64,000 nucleotides of DNA from Thermomonas haemolytica (GCF_004346265.1 NZ_SMAP01000001.1:532105-596104), one strand, 5' to 3'; numbered from the stretch's first letter, positions 28,759-38,449 are shown. The notes: generated by a model from the letters alone, not told the origin. A program made the numbers and translations.

Positions 28759-30015
28759 ATGAGCGCCCTGCTCGACTCGCTGGCCGCCGGCTTCGACGGC
28801 GACGCCGACCGCCGCGCGCAGCTGGACGCGCTGCTGCACGACGGCCTGCCGGCGCGCGCGGAGGCGTGGAAGTACACCTCGCTGCGCGCGCTGGAGCGCC
28901 GCCGCTTCGGCGCGGCGCAGGCGGTCGCGGTCGATCCCGCGCACCTGGCGGACATCCCGGCGCCGCGCCTGGTGTTCGTCAACGGCCACTTCGACGCCAC
29001 GCTGAGCGATCTGTCCGGGCTGCCGGCCGGCGTGGACGTGCAGCCGCTGTCGCAACTGCTGCAGGGCGACGATGCGCGCGCGGTGAACTTCCTCGCGCGC
29101 CGCTATGCCCGCGCCGATGAGCCGTTCGCCCGCCTCAACGCGGCGCTGGCGCGCGAGGGCGCGGTGGTGCGGGTGGAGGCCGGCGTCGAAGTGCAGGCAC
29201 CGCTGCACATCGTGTCCGTGGGCGCGCCCCAGGACGGCGATGCCGCCTGGCACCTGCGCCATTTCGTCGAGCTGCGCGCCGGCGCGACGCTGCAGCTGGT
29301 GGAGCATGAACTGGCGGCCGGCGAACACGCGCACCTGGGCAACATGCTGCTGCATGCGCACGTGGCGAAGACGGCCCGGCTCGCGCACGTTCGGGTGCAG
29401 CACGCGGCCGTGCGCGCCAGCCTGTTCGCGCGCACCGACGCGGTGCTGGCGCGCTCCGCCGAGTACCTGCGCACCGACCTCGAGCTGGGCGCGGCGCTGT
29501 CGCGCAATGAACTGAACGTGCGCCTGGAAGGCGAAGGCGCCCGCCTGCGTGCCGACGGTGCGCTGCTGGCCGATGGCCGCCGCCACGTGGACACCCGCCT
29601 CGGGATCGACCACATCGCCCGCGACACCGCCTGCAGCCTGACCTGGCGCGGCCTGGCCGACCAGCGCGGGCGCGCGGTGTTCCACGGCGGCATCACCATC
29701 CATCCCGGCGCCGACGGCACCGAGGCCGCGCTGTCGAACAAGAACCTGCTGCTGTCGGCCGATGCCGAGATCGACACCCAGCCGGTGCTGGTGATCCACG
29801 CCGACGAGGTGAAGGCCGCGCACGGCGCGGCGGTCGGCCAGCTCGATCCCGACGCGCTGTTCTACCTGCGCGCGCGCGGGATCCCCGAGGCGCGCGCGCG
29901 CACCCTGCTCACCGCCGCGTTCTGCCGCGAGGTGCTGGCCGGGATCGCCGATGCGCCCACCCGCGCGCTGACCGAGGCCGCGCTGGAGCGCGCGCTGGAG
30001 CGGCTGGGCGCATGA
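28759..30015 (+). CDS. sufD: Fe-S cluster assembly protein SufD
   Basis: A 418-aa paralogue of SufB that completes the SufBC2D scaffold. Diverged from SufB in sequence, it keeps the beta-helix core and the C-terminal SKNLLLSADAEIDTQPVL motif (here in parts: NKNLLLSADAEIDTQPVL) with HGAAVGQLDPDALFYLRARG. The latter carries the His and Asp involved in scaffold assembly. N-terminal residues EAWKYTSLRAL fit the family. ATG 28759 is preferred over a GTG 15 bp upstream because a GGGAG site precedes it. It overlaps sufS by 4 nt (ATGA), showing translational coupling. Confidence 0.95.
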   Translation: MSALLDSLAAGFDGDADRRAQLDALLHDGLPARAEAWKYTSLRALERRRFGAAQAVAVDPAHLADIPAPRLVFVNGHFDATLSDLSGLPAGVDVQPLSQLLQGDDARAVNFLARRYARADEPFARLNAALAREGAVVRVEAGVEVQAPLHIVSVGAPQDGDAAWHLRHFVELRAGATLQLVEHELAAGEHAHLGNMLLHAHVAKTARLAHVRVQHAAVRASLFARTDAVLARSAEYLRTDLELGAALSRNELNVRLEGEGARLRADGALLADGRRHVDTRLGIDHIARDTACSLTWRGLADQRGRAVFHGGITIHPGADGTEAALSNKNLLLSADAEIDTQPVLVIHADEVKAAHGAAVGQLDPDALFYLRARGIPEARARTLLTAAFCREVLAGIADAPTRALTEAALERALERLGA

Positions 30016-31277
30016 CCACGCACGGGCCCACCGCCGGCGGCGGCACCGGCGCGGCGGCGGCCACGCCCGACTGGGAGCGCGTGCGCGCCGATTTCCCGCT
30101 GCTGCAGCGGCAGGTGCACGGCAAGCCGCTGGTGTACCTGGACTCGGCCAATACCGCGCAGAAGCCGCGCGCGGTGATCGAGGCGGTGGACGATTTCTAC
30201 CGCCGCCACAACGCCAACGTCAGCCGCGCGGTGCACCAGCTCGGCAGCGAGGCCACCGATGCCTATGAAGGCGCGCGCCGCAAGCTGGCCGCTTTCCTCA
30301 ATGTACGCGCCGACGAGCTGGTGCTGTGCAGCGGCACCACCTTCGCACTCAACCTGGTCGCCTATTCGTGGGCGCTGCCGCGGCTCAAGGCCGGCGATGC
30401 CATCCTGCTGACGCGGATGGAGCACCACGCCAACATCGTGCCCTGGCAGCTCGTCGCCCAGCGCACCGGCGCGAGCATCAAGGTGGCTGAGCTGCATGCG
30501 GACGGCAGTCTCGATCTCGAGGCACTGTACGCCGCGATGACGCCGGAAGTCAGGCTGCTGGGCCTGGCCCACGTCAGCAACGTGCTGGGCACGGTCAACC
30601 CGGTGGCCGAGATCTGCAGGCAGGCGCGCGCGCGCGGCATCACCACCGTCGTCGATGGCTCGCAGGCAGTGCCGCACATGCCGGTGGACGTGGCCGCGCT
30701 GGGTTGCGATTTCTACGCCTTCACCGGCCACAAGCTGTGCGGCCCCACCGGCACCGGCGGCCTGTGGGCGCGCCGTGCGCATCTGGAAGCGATGCCGCCC
30801 TTCCTCGGCGGCGGCGAGATGATCAAGGAAGTGCGCTTCGACGGCAGCGTGTTCAACGACCCGCCGCACAAGTTCGAGGCCGGCACGCCCAACATCGCCG
30901 GCGTCGTCGGGCTGGGCGCGGCGGTGGACTACCTGTCCGGCATCGGCATGGCCGCCATCCACGCGCGCGAGGCGGCGCTGCTGGCGCATGCAACCGAAGA
31001 GCTCGGCAAGATCGATGGCCTGCGCATCTTTGGCACCGCACCGGACAAGGCGGCGGTGATCAGCTTCGCCATCGACGGCGTGCATTCGCACGATCTGGCC
31101 ACCCTGCTCGACCTCGAGGGCGTGGCCGTGCGCTCCGGCCAGCACTGCGCGCACCCGCTGCTGCAGTGGCTGGGCGTGGGCACCACCTGCCGCGCCTCGC
31201 TGGCGTTCTACAACACGCACGCCGAGGTCGATGCGTTCGTCGCGGCACTGCGCAAGGTGGTCCGCCTGCTGGCGTGA
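30012..31277 (+). CDS. sufS: Cysteine desulfurase SufS
   Basis: A 421-aa PLP-dependent enzyme that takes sulfur from cysteine for Fe-S assembly. The PLP lysine is Lys241 in AFTGHKLCGPTG, and the persulfide-forming cysteine is Cys379 in SGQHCAHPLLQ. RMEHHANIVPWQ and the RASLAFYNTHAEVD C-terminus are also typical of class II desulfurases. It begins inside the sufD stop codon. SufS normally needs a SufE or SufU partner, and none is coded right after it; the next genes are DUF4870 proteins on the other strand. The partner must be elsewhere in the genome. Confidence 0.96.
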   Translation: MTTHGPTAGGGTGAAAATPDWERVRADFPLLQRQVHGKPLVYLDSANTAQKPRAVIEAVDDFYRRHNANVSRAVHQLGSEATDAYEGARRKLAAFLNVRADELVLCSGTTFALNLVAYSWALPRLKAGDAILLTRMEHHANIVPWQLVAQRTGASIKVAELHADGSLDLEALYAAMTPEVRLLGLAHVSNVLGTVNPVAEICRQARARGITTVVDGSQAVPHMPVDVAALGCDFYAFTGHKLCGPTGTGGLWARRAHLEAMPPFLGGGEMIKEVRFDGSVFNDPPHKFEAGTPNIAGVVGLGAAVDYLSGIGMAAIHAREAALLAHATEELGKIDGLRIFGTAPDKAAVISFAIDGVHSHDLATLLDLEGVAVRSGQHCAHPLLQWLGVGTTCRASLAFYNTHAEVDAFVAALRKVVRLLA

Positions 31278-31299
31278 ACGCCGCAGGCGGTTGCCGCAA

Positions 31300-31773
31300 T
31301 CAGCGCAGCACGCGCAGGGTGAACGGGTAGCGCCACGACTCGCCGTTCAGCGCCTTCACCGTGGCGACCAGGCCGCACACCAGCCAGCCCACGGCCACCA
31401 CCGCCGCCAGCACCGCCAGCACGACCCCGGCCGGCAGGGTGAGCACCGCGCCGAGCCCGAGGGTGAGCACGGTGGCGCCCACCAGCAGCAGCCCCGCCAG
31501 CGCCAGCGCGCAAAAGGCCAAGAACAGCGTGAGGTTGAAATTGAAGGCTTCGCGCGCATGCGCCGCGATGAAGTCGGAATCCCCCTTCTTCAGCGCATAC
31601 ACCGCCAGACCGGCCAGCATGCCGGCGACCCCGGCGGTCCAGCTGGTGAGGAAGGCCAGCAGCAGCGCGCCGGCATGGGCGCTGGCGGCCCACAGGCGTT
31701 CGTCCTGGCGTACGCCCGCGCCTGCAGCGGCCGGCCCCAGCGGGTCCTGCGCGGTCTCGTGGATGCTGTCCAT
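31300..31773 (-). CDS. DUF4870 (Tic20-like) membrane protein, copy 1
   Basis: A 157-aa membrane protein with about four hydrophobic segments. The family element around ERLWAASAHAGALLLAF and the end ALNGESWRYPFTLRVLR (shared with the next gene) place it in DUF4870, whose members resemble Tic20-type small membrane proteins. No function is established. GGAGGA lies 7 nt before the ATG at 31773, which I take as start over the ATG at 31776. Convergent with sufS (22 bp apart). Confidence 0.8.
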   Translation of the reverse strand: MDSIHETAQDPLGPAAAGAGVRQDERLWAASAHAGALLLAFLTSWTAGVAGMLAGLAVYALKKGDSDFIAAHAREAFNFNLTLFLAFCALALAGLLLVGATVLTLGLGAVLTLPAGVVLAVLAAVVAVGWLVCGLVATVKALNGESWRYPFTLRVLR

Positions 31774-31896
31774 CATGGTCTCCTCCGCCGGCACCGTGCC
31801 GGCATGGCCCCATGATGGCGGCCGCCGCGCCCGATGCAAGCCGGCCTGCGACCGACGCCCGCCGGCGGCGACGAACCGCGCCGGCGCGGGCATGAA

Positions 31897-31912
31897 CCCC
31901 GGCGCGCCGGGG
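31897..31912. terminator. Perfect 16-nt palindrome between the two DUF4870 genes
   Basis: CCCCGGCGCGCCGGGG at 31897-31912 lies 17 nt past the stop of DUF4870 copy 2 on its downstream side. It could fold into a short hairpin and act as a terminator, but the symmetry leaves almost no loop; a protein-binding site is the alternative. Confidence 0.35.
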
Positions 31913-31929
31913 CGGCGGGTGCAGGCGGC

Positions 31930-32271
31930 TTACTTCACCAGCCGCAGCGCGACCGGATAGCGGTAGCTTTCGCCACGATTGGCCGCCATCCCGGCGATGA
32001 TGGAGAACACCAGGCTGAACAACCACACCAGCGGCATCAGCAACGCGCCGATCAGGATCACCGCCAGCACCGAGCAACCGACCAGCGCGATCGCGATGGT
32101 GATCTGGAAGTTCAGCGCCTCGACCGCCTGCGCAGTGAGCCAGGCTTTCTCCGGCCGGTCCTTGTTGGTCAGCCAGATGATCAGCGGGATGATGAAACCC
32201 AGCAGGATGCCGGACAGGTGGGTGAGCATGGCCAGGTTGCGGTCGTCCTGGGAGACGGCGACATCGTTCAT
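31930..32271 (-). CDS. DUF4870 (Tic20-like) membrane protein, copy 2
   Basis: A 113-aa membrane protein with three hydrophobic segments. The start motif DRNLAMLTHLSGILLGFIIPLIIW and end ANRGESYRYPVALRLVK match DUF4870. It resembles copy 1 downstream on the same strand in the final GESxRYPxxLRxxx stretch, but is shorter. ATG 32271 is the clear start. Function unknown. Possibly cotranscribed with copy 1. Confidence 0.82.
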   Translation of the reverse strand: MNDVAVSQDDRNLAMLTHLSGILLGFIIPLIIWLTNKDRPEKAWLTAQAVEALNFQITIAIALVGCSVLAVILIGALLMPLVWLFSLVFSIIAGMAANRGESYRYPVALRLVK

Positions 32272-32345
32272 GGTGGTGGATTCCCCGGTTCGCGGCGCGA
32301 AAGGCGCCTTCTGCACAGATTAACGCAAAGCACGCCCGCGGGCGG

Positions 32346-33500
32346 TCATGCCGTCCGCACCAGCCCGGACATCGGCGCCAGCGCCGTGCTGTCCGGGAAC
32401 ACCCGGCGCGCCAGCACGTCCGCATCCAGCCCGAGGTGGTCGCGCAGCACGCCTTTGAACACCGCGCGCAGGTCGGTGGTGGCGCGCAGGTCGCGGCCCT
32501 CGTTGAGCTGGGCGCGGCCCAGCCCCGGCCAGTCGCCCGCCACGCGCCCGCCGTTCACGGCGCCGCCGGCAAGGAAGGCCACGCCGCCGGTGCCGTGGTC
32601 GGTGCCGCCGGTGCCGTTGATGGCGGCGGTGCGCCCGAATTCGGTGACCACCGCCACCACCGTGCGCGGCCACACCGGCTGCGCGCCGTCGCGGAAGGCC
32701 TGCAGCCCGGCATCCAGCTCCGCCAGCTTGCGATCCAGCACCGCCAGCTCGCCGCCGTGGGTGTCCCAGCCGGTGTCCTCCACGAAGCCGATCCGCGGCC
32801 CGTCCGGCGCGGCCATGAAGCGCGCCGCCGCCGCCATCGCCTGCGGCAGGCGCAAGCCGCCGCCGGCCTGCATCGCGGCCTGGCCGGCGTCGATCCCGGC
32901 GAAGGTGGGTGCCAGCGCCGGATCGGCGGCATACAGCAGCTGCAATTGCTGCCAGAGGATCGGATCGATGCGGTTGCCCAGCGGCGGCGACCAGGTGCTG
33001 ACGTTGCCGCCGCCGCGCATCGCCAGCGGCATCACCGCCGAGATCGCCAGCCCCGCCCCGCCCGGCATCGCCGCTACGCAGCGGTTCAGCCAGCCGGTGG
33101 TGCCGCCGGCGCCGGTGGTGCCGTTCTCCACGCAGTCCTGCGCCTCGAAATGCGAACGCTGGCGGTACGGCGGCGCCACCGCCGCGACCGGCAGCAGCTC
33201 GCCGCGCGCATGCAGCGCGGCCATGCCGGGCAGCTTGCCGTGCAGGGCGAAGTCGGCATCCAGCCGCAGTGGCGCGGGCTGGCCGGCACTGGCGGCGAAC
33301 TCCCCACGCAGGGCCGCGAACGCGGGGTCGCCCAGCGGTTGCAGCGCATGCAGGCCATCCATCCCGCCGCGCAGCAGCACCAGCAGGAAGCGGGTGTCAT
33401 GCGCGCCGGTCGCGGCCAGCGCGAATTTCGGCAATGCCGCGAGAGCCAGCGCGGAGGCGCCGAGGCCGAGGAATCCACGTCGATCGATGCGCAGGGTCAT
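32346..33500 (-). CDS. DUF1501 family protein with Tat signal
   Basis: A 384-aa protein with a twin-arginine signal (DRRGFLGLGASALALAALPKFALA), so exported folded. After it comes the DUF1501 (sulfatase-like fold) domain with LLRGGMDGLHALQPLGDP, FVEDTGWDTHGGE and VVTEFGRTAAINGTGGTDHGTGG (quoted in parts: EFGRTAAINGTGGTDHG), which carries metal-binding His/Asp. The substrate is unknown. It starts 1 nt after the DUF1800 gene ends, and the two families are regularly paired. ATG 33500 is used because the Tat signal follows directly. Confidence 0.9.
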   Translation of the reverse strand: MTLRIDRRGFLGLGASALALAALPKFALAATGAHDTRFLLVLLRGGMDGLHALQPLGDPAFAALRGEFAASAGQPAPLRLDADFALHGKLPGMAALHARGELLPVAAVAPPYRQRSHFEAQDCVENGTTGAGGTTGWLNRCVAAMPGGAGLAISAVMPLAMRGGGNVSTWSPPLGNRIDPILWQQLQLLYAADPALAPTFAGIDAGQAAMQAGGGLRLPQAMAAAARFMAAPDGPRIGFVEDTGWDTHGGELAVLDRKLAELDAGLQAFRDGAQPVWPRTVVAVVTEFGRTAAINGTGGTDHGTGGVAFLAGGAVNGGRVAGDWPGLGRAQLNEGRDLRATTDLRAVFKGVLRDHLGLDADVLARRVFPDSTALAPMSGLVRTA

Positions 33501-33501
33501 C

Positions 33502-34899
33502 TCAAGTCCTCCACTGGAAGGCGGGGCTGGCCAGCAGCAGCGCCACGCCCTGCTGGATGGATTCGGCGCGGCGTAGGGCGGTGGCGGTCTGCGCGTCCAG
33601 CGCCTCGCCCAGCGCGGCCTGGCCGAGCGCCAGCGGGGTTGTGCCGGTGTCCGGCAGACGGTTGGCCAGCGCCTGCGCCGCCTGCACCCGTTTGAACAGG
33701 GCATCCGGCCCGCCCCAGTCGGCGGCGACATCGCCAAAGCCAGCGGGCGAACGCGGCTGGAACAGCGGCTGCCCCAGCTGCGCCTGCAGCCGCAGCCCCA
33801 GCGCGAGGTCGGACTCCACTCCCAGCCCGCAGGCGCGCAGCGCGGACAGGCAGAAGTCGTCCGGGTTCTTGAACTTGCGCGCGCCCGGCTGCCAGGCGGC
33901 GGGATCATCGAGCAGCACGCGGTACACGCTGGGCAGGTCGCCCTCGCTGTCCACCCAGGCGCGGGCCATGCGCTGCACCAGCGCCGGCGGCGGGTCGTCG
34001 CCGACGAAGTGGCGAGCCAGCTTGAGCGAGACGTGGCGCGCGGTGGCCGGATGCACGGCCAGATCGTGCAGGATCGCCACGCCCTGGCGCTCGCCATCCT
34101 GGCGATAGGTCTTGCCGAACACCCGCCGCGCGCCTGGCTCGTGCGCGGCCGGACGGAACCGGAAGGCATCGCTGCCGCCGGCGTTGGGGTCCACGCTCCA
34201 GCCGGTGATCGCGCGCGCGAATTCGGTCACGTCCTGCTGGGTATAGCCGGCATCCACCCCGAGCGTGTGCAGCTCGAGGATTTCGCGCGCCAGGTTCTCG
34301 TTCAGGCCGCGGCGCCCGCCCTGCCCGTTGCGCTGGCGACGGCGTTCGGCCAGCAGCGCGGCGCGCGAGTCATCGCCCACCGACTGCGCATTGTCCAGGT
34401 ACAGCAGCATGCCCGGATGGCGCTCCACCGCCAGCAGCAGGTCGGCGAAGCGGCCGTTGACGTGCGGCCGGATCGCCTCGCGCTCCATCGGCGCGGCGAA
34501 CAGCGCGGCCACCCGCTTGTCCACCGAGATCGCAAAATGGTTCGACCAGAACCGCACCAGCCGCTCGCGGAAGCCATCGTCCGCCGTCGCCGCCACTTGC
34601 TGGCGCAGCAGCAGCTCGCGCTGCAGGCCCTGTCGCAACAACTGGCCGGCCTGCATCTGCGCGGCCTTGGCATCGCCATCACCGCTCTGGCGCGCCTGCC
34701 GGCGCATCTGCTGCAGGCGGCGGTACTGCCCCAGGTAGTCGGCGCTGGACGGCAACCCGGCGAGCGCTGCCGGCGCGGGCGCCGGCCCCAGCTGCGCAAG
34801 CAGCCAGCCGCGCGGGTCCGGGTCGATCCGCTGCAACTCGCCGGGGCGGGCACCGAGGCCGAAGCGGTTGGCGGCACTGGTCGCGGACAGCAGCGTCAT
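33502..34899 (-). CDS. DUF1800 family protein
   Basis: A 465-aa protein of the DUF1800 family, regularly encoded directly before a DUF1501 protein as here. Family signs are AANRFGLGARPGELQRI near the start, RLVRFWSNHFAISVDK, a stretch around NLAREILELHTLGVDAGYTQ, and the C-terminal half with the VARHFVGDDPPPALV-like segment. No signal peptide is evident. Function is not known. The ATG at 34899 directly precedes the conserved MTLLSATSAANRFG. The 1-nt spacing to DUF1501 suggests translational coupling. Confidence 0.88.
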   Translation of the reverse strand: MTLLSATSAANRFGLGARPGELQRIDPDPRGWLLAQLGPAPAPAALAGLPSSADYLGQYRRLQQMRRQARQSGDGDAKAAQMQAGQLLRQGLQRELLLRQQVAATADDGFRERLVRFWSNHFAISVDKRVAALFAAPMEREAIRPHVNGRFADLLLAVERHPGMLLYLDNAQSVGDDSRAALLAERRRQRNGQGGRRGLNENLAREILELHTLGVDAGYTQQDVTEFARAITGWSVDPNAGGSDAFRFRPAAHEPGARRVFGKTYRQDGERQGVAILHDLAVHPATARHVSLKLARHFVGDDPPPALVQRMARAWVDSEGDLPSVYRVLLDDPAAWQPGARKFKNPDDFCLSALRACGLGVESDLALGLRLQAQLGQPLFQPRSPAGFGDVAADWGGPDALFKRVQAAQALANRLPDTGTTPLALGQAALGEALDAQTATALRRAESIQQGVALLLASPAFQWRT

Positions 34900-34981
34900 G
34901 GGCGCGGGCTCCAGGGGCAGGCCTCACCGCCAACGCGCCTGCCGCGCGGCGGTTGACAGCCCGCGGCGCGCATTCAGGCGA

Positions 34982-36343
34982 TCAGCGCCCCGCCACCGTC
35001 ATCTTCCCCACCAGGATCGAACCGGTGCGGATGTGCGAACGCGCATCCACGTCGCTGCCGACCGCCTCGATCGCCGCGAACATGTCCTTGAGGTTGCCAG
35101 CGATGGTGATGCCATCGACGGGATGGGCGATCTCGCCGTTCTCCACCCAGAAGCCGGCGGCCCCGCGCGAATAGTCGCCGGTGATGGCGTTCACGCCCTG
35201 CCCCATCAGCTCGGTCACCAGCAATCCGCGGCCCATGCCGCACAGCATCGAGGCAAGGTCGCCGGCGTTGGCGCGCACCGTGAGGTTATGCACGCCGCCG
35301 GCGTTGCCGGTGCTCTGCAGGCCGAGCTTGCGCGCGGAATAGCTGCCCAGCACGTAGCGCCGCACGATGCCGTCCTCGACCAGCATCGAACGGCGGGTGG
35401 CCACGCCTTCGGCATCGAACGCGGCGGAGCGGAAGCCGCGCGGCAGGAACGGGTTTTCCTCGATCGCGAACCAGTCGGGGAAGACGCGGGTGCCGGCACT
35501 GTCGAGCAGGAAGCTGGCGCGCCGGTAGAGCGCGCCGCCCGATACCGCATTGACGAAGCTGGCAATCAGCGAGCGCGCCATCTCGGCACTGAACAGCACC
35601 GGCACCTGGCCGGTGGGAAGCGCGCGCGGTTCGAGCCGCGCCAGCGCGCGCTGCGCGGCCTTGCGGCCGATCGCGCCCGGCGCCTCGAGGTCGCCCTGCG
35701 CCAGCGCCACGCTGTACCAGCCGTCGCGCTGCATGCCTTCGCCTTCGCCGGCGATCAGCGCGCAGCCGGTGCTGTAGGACGTGCTGCGCTCGCCGCCCAG
35801 GAACCCGTGCGAATTGGCGTACACGCTCAGCGAGGCGTTCGCGTTCACCGAGGCGCCGTCGGAATTGCCGATGCGCGCATCCACCTCGCGGCCGGCGGCC
35901 TCGCATTCCAGCGCCAGTGCGATCGCGCGGTCGGCATCGAACGCAGCCGGATGCCAGGCGTCGAACTCGCGCAGCGCGGTCGCCATCAGCGCGGCGTCGG
36001 CCAACCCGGCATCCGGGTCCTCCTCGGTGTGGCGGGCGATCGCGCAGGCCTGCGCGACGGTCGCGGCCAGGCTGTCCTCGCGCAGGTCGGCGGTGCTGGC
36101 GCTGCCCTTGCACTTGCCGAAATAGACGGTGACGCCGATGCCGCGGTCGCGGGTGGCCTCCACCGTCTCCACTTCGCCCATGCGCACGTTGACCGCGAGG
36201 CCGGCGTCCTCGTTGCAGGTGACTTCGCACTGGTCGGCGCCGGCGGCGCGGGCGCGCTCCAACAACTGCTGGGCGATGGCGGACAGGCGCTGCAGCCGCT
36301 GCTGGCTGTCGTCGGTGATGGAAGGCAGGTCGGTGGCGGGCAT
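34982..36343 (-). CDS. pmbA: TldE/PmbA metalloprotease subunit
   Basis: PmbA (TldE) forms a heterodimer with TldD that trims unfolded or modified peptides, including microcin leader peptides, and takes part in CcdA turnover in E. coli. The protein is about 453 aa. The conserved parts are [20 protein letters not shown] near the start, the middle with [24 protein letters not shown], the [22 protein letters not shown] motif, and the GNLKDMF end. The ATG at 36343 is used; a TTG at 36349 is an alternative. Its start is only 23 bp from that of the divergent yjgA, so each promoter must lie within the other's coding region or in that short gap. Confidence 0.95.
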   Translation of the reverse strand: MPATDLPSITDDSQQRLQRLSAIAQQLLERARAAGADQCEVTCNEDAGLAVNVRMGEVETVEATRDRGIGVTVYFGKCKGSASTADLREDSLAATVAQACAIARHTEEDPDAGLADAALMATALREFDAWHPAAFDADRAIALALECEAAGREVDARIGNSDGASVNANASLSVYANSHGFLGGERSTSYSTGCALIAGEGEGMQRDGWYSVALAQGDLEAPGAIGRKAAQRALARLEPRALPTGQVPVLFSAEMARSLIASFVNAVSGGALYRRASFLLDSAGTRVFPDWFAIEENPFLPRGFRSAAFDAEGVATRRSMLVEDGIVRRYVLGSYSARKLGLQSTGNAGGVHNLTVRANAGDLASMLCGMGRGLLVTELMGQGVNAITGDYSRGAAGFWVENGEIAHPVDGITIAGNLKDMFAAIEAVGSDVDARSHIRTGSILVGKMTVAGR

Positions 36344-36348
36344 GTTCA

Positions 36349-36954
36349 ATGGCTTATCCTGTAGCGATGCGAGGACGTGACGAAGAAACCGGCGAATACT
36401 TCAGCCCCAGCCGCAGCGAGCAGCGCCGCGCGGCGCTGGACGTGCTGGAACTGGGCGGGCAACTGGTGGCGCTGAGCGCCGCCCAGCTGGCGCGGCTGCC
36501 GGTGCCGGAGGACCTGCTGCCGCACATCCGCGAGGCGCAGCGGATCACCGCGCACATCGCCCACAAGCGGCAGCTGGCGTTCCTGGCCAAGCAGATGCGC
36601 AAGCTGGACGCGGGCGTGCTGGACGCGATCCGCGACGCCATGCGCAAGGACGGCGAGGCCGCGCGCCGCGAGACCGCGCTGCTGCACCGCGCCGAGGCGC
36701 TGCGCGAGGCGCTGCTGGGCGACGACGGCGACGCCGCGCTGACCGGCCTGCTGGCCGCGCACCCCGGGGCCGACCGCCAGAAGCTGCGGCAGCTGGTGCG
36801 CAACGCGCATGAGGAGCGTGCGAAGAACAAGCCGCCGCGCGCGTTCCGCGAACTGTTCCGCGAACTGCGCGACCTGCTCGCGCAGGACGCCGCCGCGCCC
36901 GGCGAGGACGCGGGCGGCGGATTCGACGAAGAAGGCGAGGACGGCCACGCCTGA
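36349..36954 (+). CDS. yjgA: Ribosome-associated protein YjgA (DarP, DUF615)
   Basis: A 201-aa cytosolic, mostly helical and charged protein of the DUF615 family (YjgA/DarP), which binds the late 50S subunit precursor. The family core is [48 protein letters not shown] (in parts) and [20 protein letters not shown]. The start may be the ATG at 36349 or the ATG at 36367, which begins directly before the charged [12 protein letters not shown]. Divergent from pmbA and ending exactly where tldD ends on the other strand. In E. coli the same pmbA-yjgA pairing is found. Confidence 0.93.
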   Translation: MAYPVAMRGRDEETGEYFSPSRSEQRRAALDVLELGGQLVALSAAQLARLPVPEDLLPHIREAQRITAHIAHKRQLAFLAKQMRKLDAGVLDAIRDAMRKDGEAARRETALLHRAEALREALLGDDGDAALTGLLAAHPGADRQKLRQLVRNAHEERAKNKPPRAFRELFRELRDLLAQDAAAPGEDAGGGFDEEGEDGHA

Positions 36955-38397
36955 TCAGCCCGCCTGGGTGCCGCCCACGGTGATCTCCGAGATCAGCAGG
37001 GATGGCTGGCCCACGCCCACCGGCACGCTCTGGCCGTCCTTGCCGCAGATGCCAACGCCATCGTCCAGCGCGAGGTCGTGGCCGACCATCGCCACCTTCT
37101 GCATGGTCTCCGGGCCGTTGCCGATCAGGGTGGCGCCCTTCACCGGCGCGGTGATCTTCCCGTCTTCGATCAGGTAGGCCTCGGTGGCGGAAAACACGTA
37201 CTTTCCGCTGGTGATGTCCACCTGGCCGCCGCCGAAATTGACCGCGTACAGGCCTTTCTTCACCGAACGGATCATCTCCTCCGGGTCATGCGTGCCGGCG
37301 CGCATGTAGGTGTTGGTCATGCGCGGCATCACCAGGTGCGCGAAGGATTCGCGGCGGCCGTTGCCGGTCGGCGCCATGCCCATCAGGCGTGCGTTGAGCG
37401 TGTCTTGCATGTAGCCGACCAGCACGCCGTCCTCGATCAGCGTGGTGCAGGCCGTCGGCGTGCCTTCGTCGTCGATGTTGAGCGAGCCGCGGCGGCCGTC
37501 CAGGGTGCCGTCGTCGACGATAGTCACGCCCTTTGCCGCCACCTGCTGTCCGATGCGACCGGCGTAGGTGCTGGTGCCCTTGCGGTTGAAGTCGCCCTCC
37601 AGCCCGTGGCCCACCGCCTCGTGCAGCAGCACGCCCGGCCAGCCGGCGCCGAGCACCACCGGCATCGTGCCGGCCGGTGCATCGACCGCCTCCAGGTTCA
37701 CCAGCGCCTGGCGCAGCGCCTCGCGCGCGAACTTCTCCGGCTTGCCGTCGGCCAGCAGCTCCGCGTAGGAATAGCGCCCGCCGAAGCCGGCGAAGCCCGA
37801 CTCGCGGCGGCCGTGCTGTTCCACGATCACCTGCACGTTCATCCGCACCAACGGGCGTACGTCGCCGGCCAGCACGCCGTCGCTGCGCGCCACCAGCACG
37901 GTATCGACGCCGCCGGTCAGGCTCACCATCACCTGTCTGACGCGCGGATCCAGCGCGCGCACCAGCGCATCCACCCGGCGCAGCGCCTCGACCTTGGCGG
38001 CGTTGTCCAGCGCATCGACGGGATCGAGCGCCGGATACAGCATGCGCCCGCCGGTGCGCTGCAGCGCGTGCGCGCCGTGGGCGCGGCCGTCGCGGGCAAT
38101 CGCACGGGCGTTCTGCGCCGCCTCCAGCAAGGCCGGAAGCTCCAGCACGTCGGTGTAGGCCAGCCCGGTCTTCTCGCCGCTGATGGCGCGAACGCCCACG
38201 CCCTGCTCGATGCTGTGGCTGCCGTTCTTGACGATCCCGTCCTCCATGCTCCAGGCCTCGCGGCGGGCGTGCTGGAAGTACAGGTCGCCGAATTCCACAC
38301 CGGGCCCCAGCAGGCTGGCGAAGGCGCGCTCCAGCGCGGCGTGGTCCAGCCCGGCGGGGGCAAGCAGTCGGGATTCGGCGATGGCCAGTGCGTTCAT
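36955..38397 (-). CDS. tldD: TldD metalloprotease
   Basis: The catalytic partner of PmbA, 480 aa. The zinc site appears as LLHEAVGHGLEGD (HExxxH), and the TldD marks GVDTVLVARSDG, RMGMAPTGNGRRESF-like (here ARLMGMAPTGNGRRES) and GGGQVDITSGKYVFSA are present. It should degrade unfolded peptides in the cytosol. It lies downstream of yhdP (52 bp) in the conserved order maf-rng-yhdP-tldD and converges exactly on yjgA, with no base between the stop codons. ATG 38397 starts the conserved part. Confidence 0.97.
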   Translation of the reverse strand: MNALAIAESRLLAPAGLDHAALERAFASLLGPGVEFGDLYFQHARREAWSMEDGIVKNGSHSIEQGVGVRAISGEKTGLAYTDVLELPALLEAAQNARAIARDGRAHGAHALQRTGGRMLYPALDPVDALDNAAKVEALRRVDALVRALDPRVRQVMVSLTGGVDTVLVARSDGVLAGDVRPLVRMNVQVIVEQHGRRESGFAGFGGRYSYAELLADGKPEKFAREALRQALVNLEAVDAPAGTMPVVLGAGWPGVLLHEAVGHGLEGDFNRKGTSTYAGRIGQQVAAKGVTIVDDGTLDGRRGSLNIDDEGTPTACTTLIEDGVLVGYMQDTLNARLMGMAPTGNGRRESFAHLVMPRMTNTYMRAGTHDPEEMIRSVKKGLYAVNFGGGQVDITSGKYVFSATEAYLIEDGKITAPVKGATLIGNGPETMQKVAMVGHDLALDDGVGICGKDGQSVPVGVGQPSLLISEITVGGTQAG

Positions 38398-38449
38398 GCG
38401 GGGAACCTTCGGAAAGTCTGCAGGGGATATGGCGACGCGCGGGCGGGGA

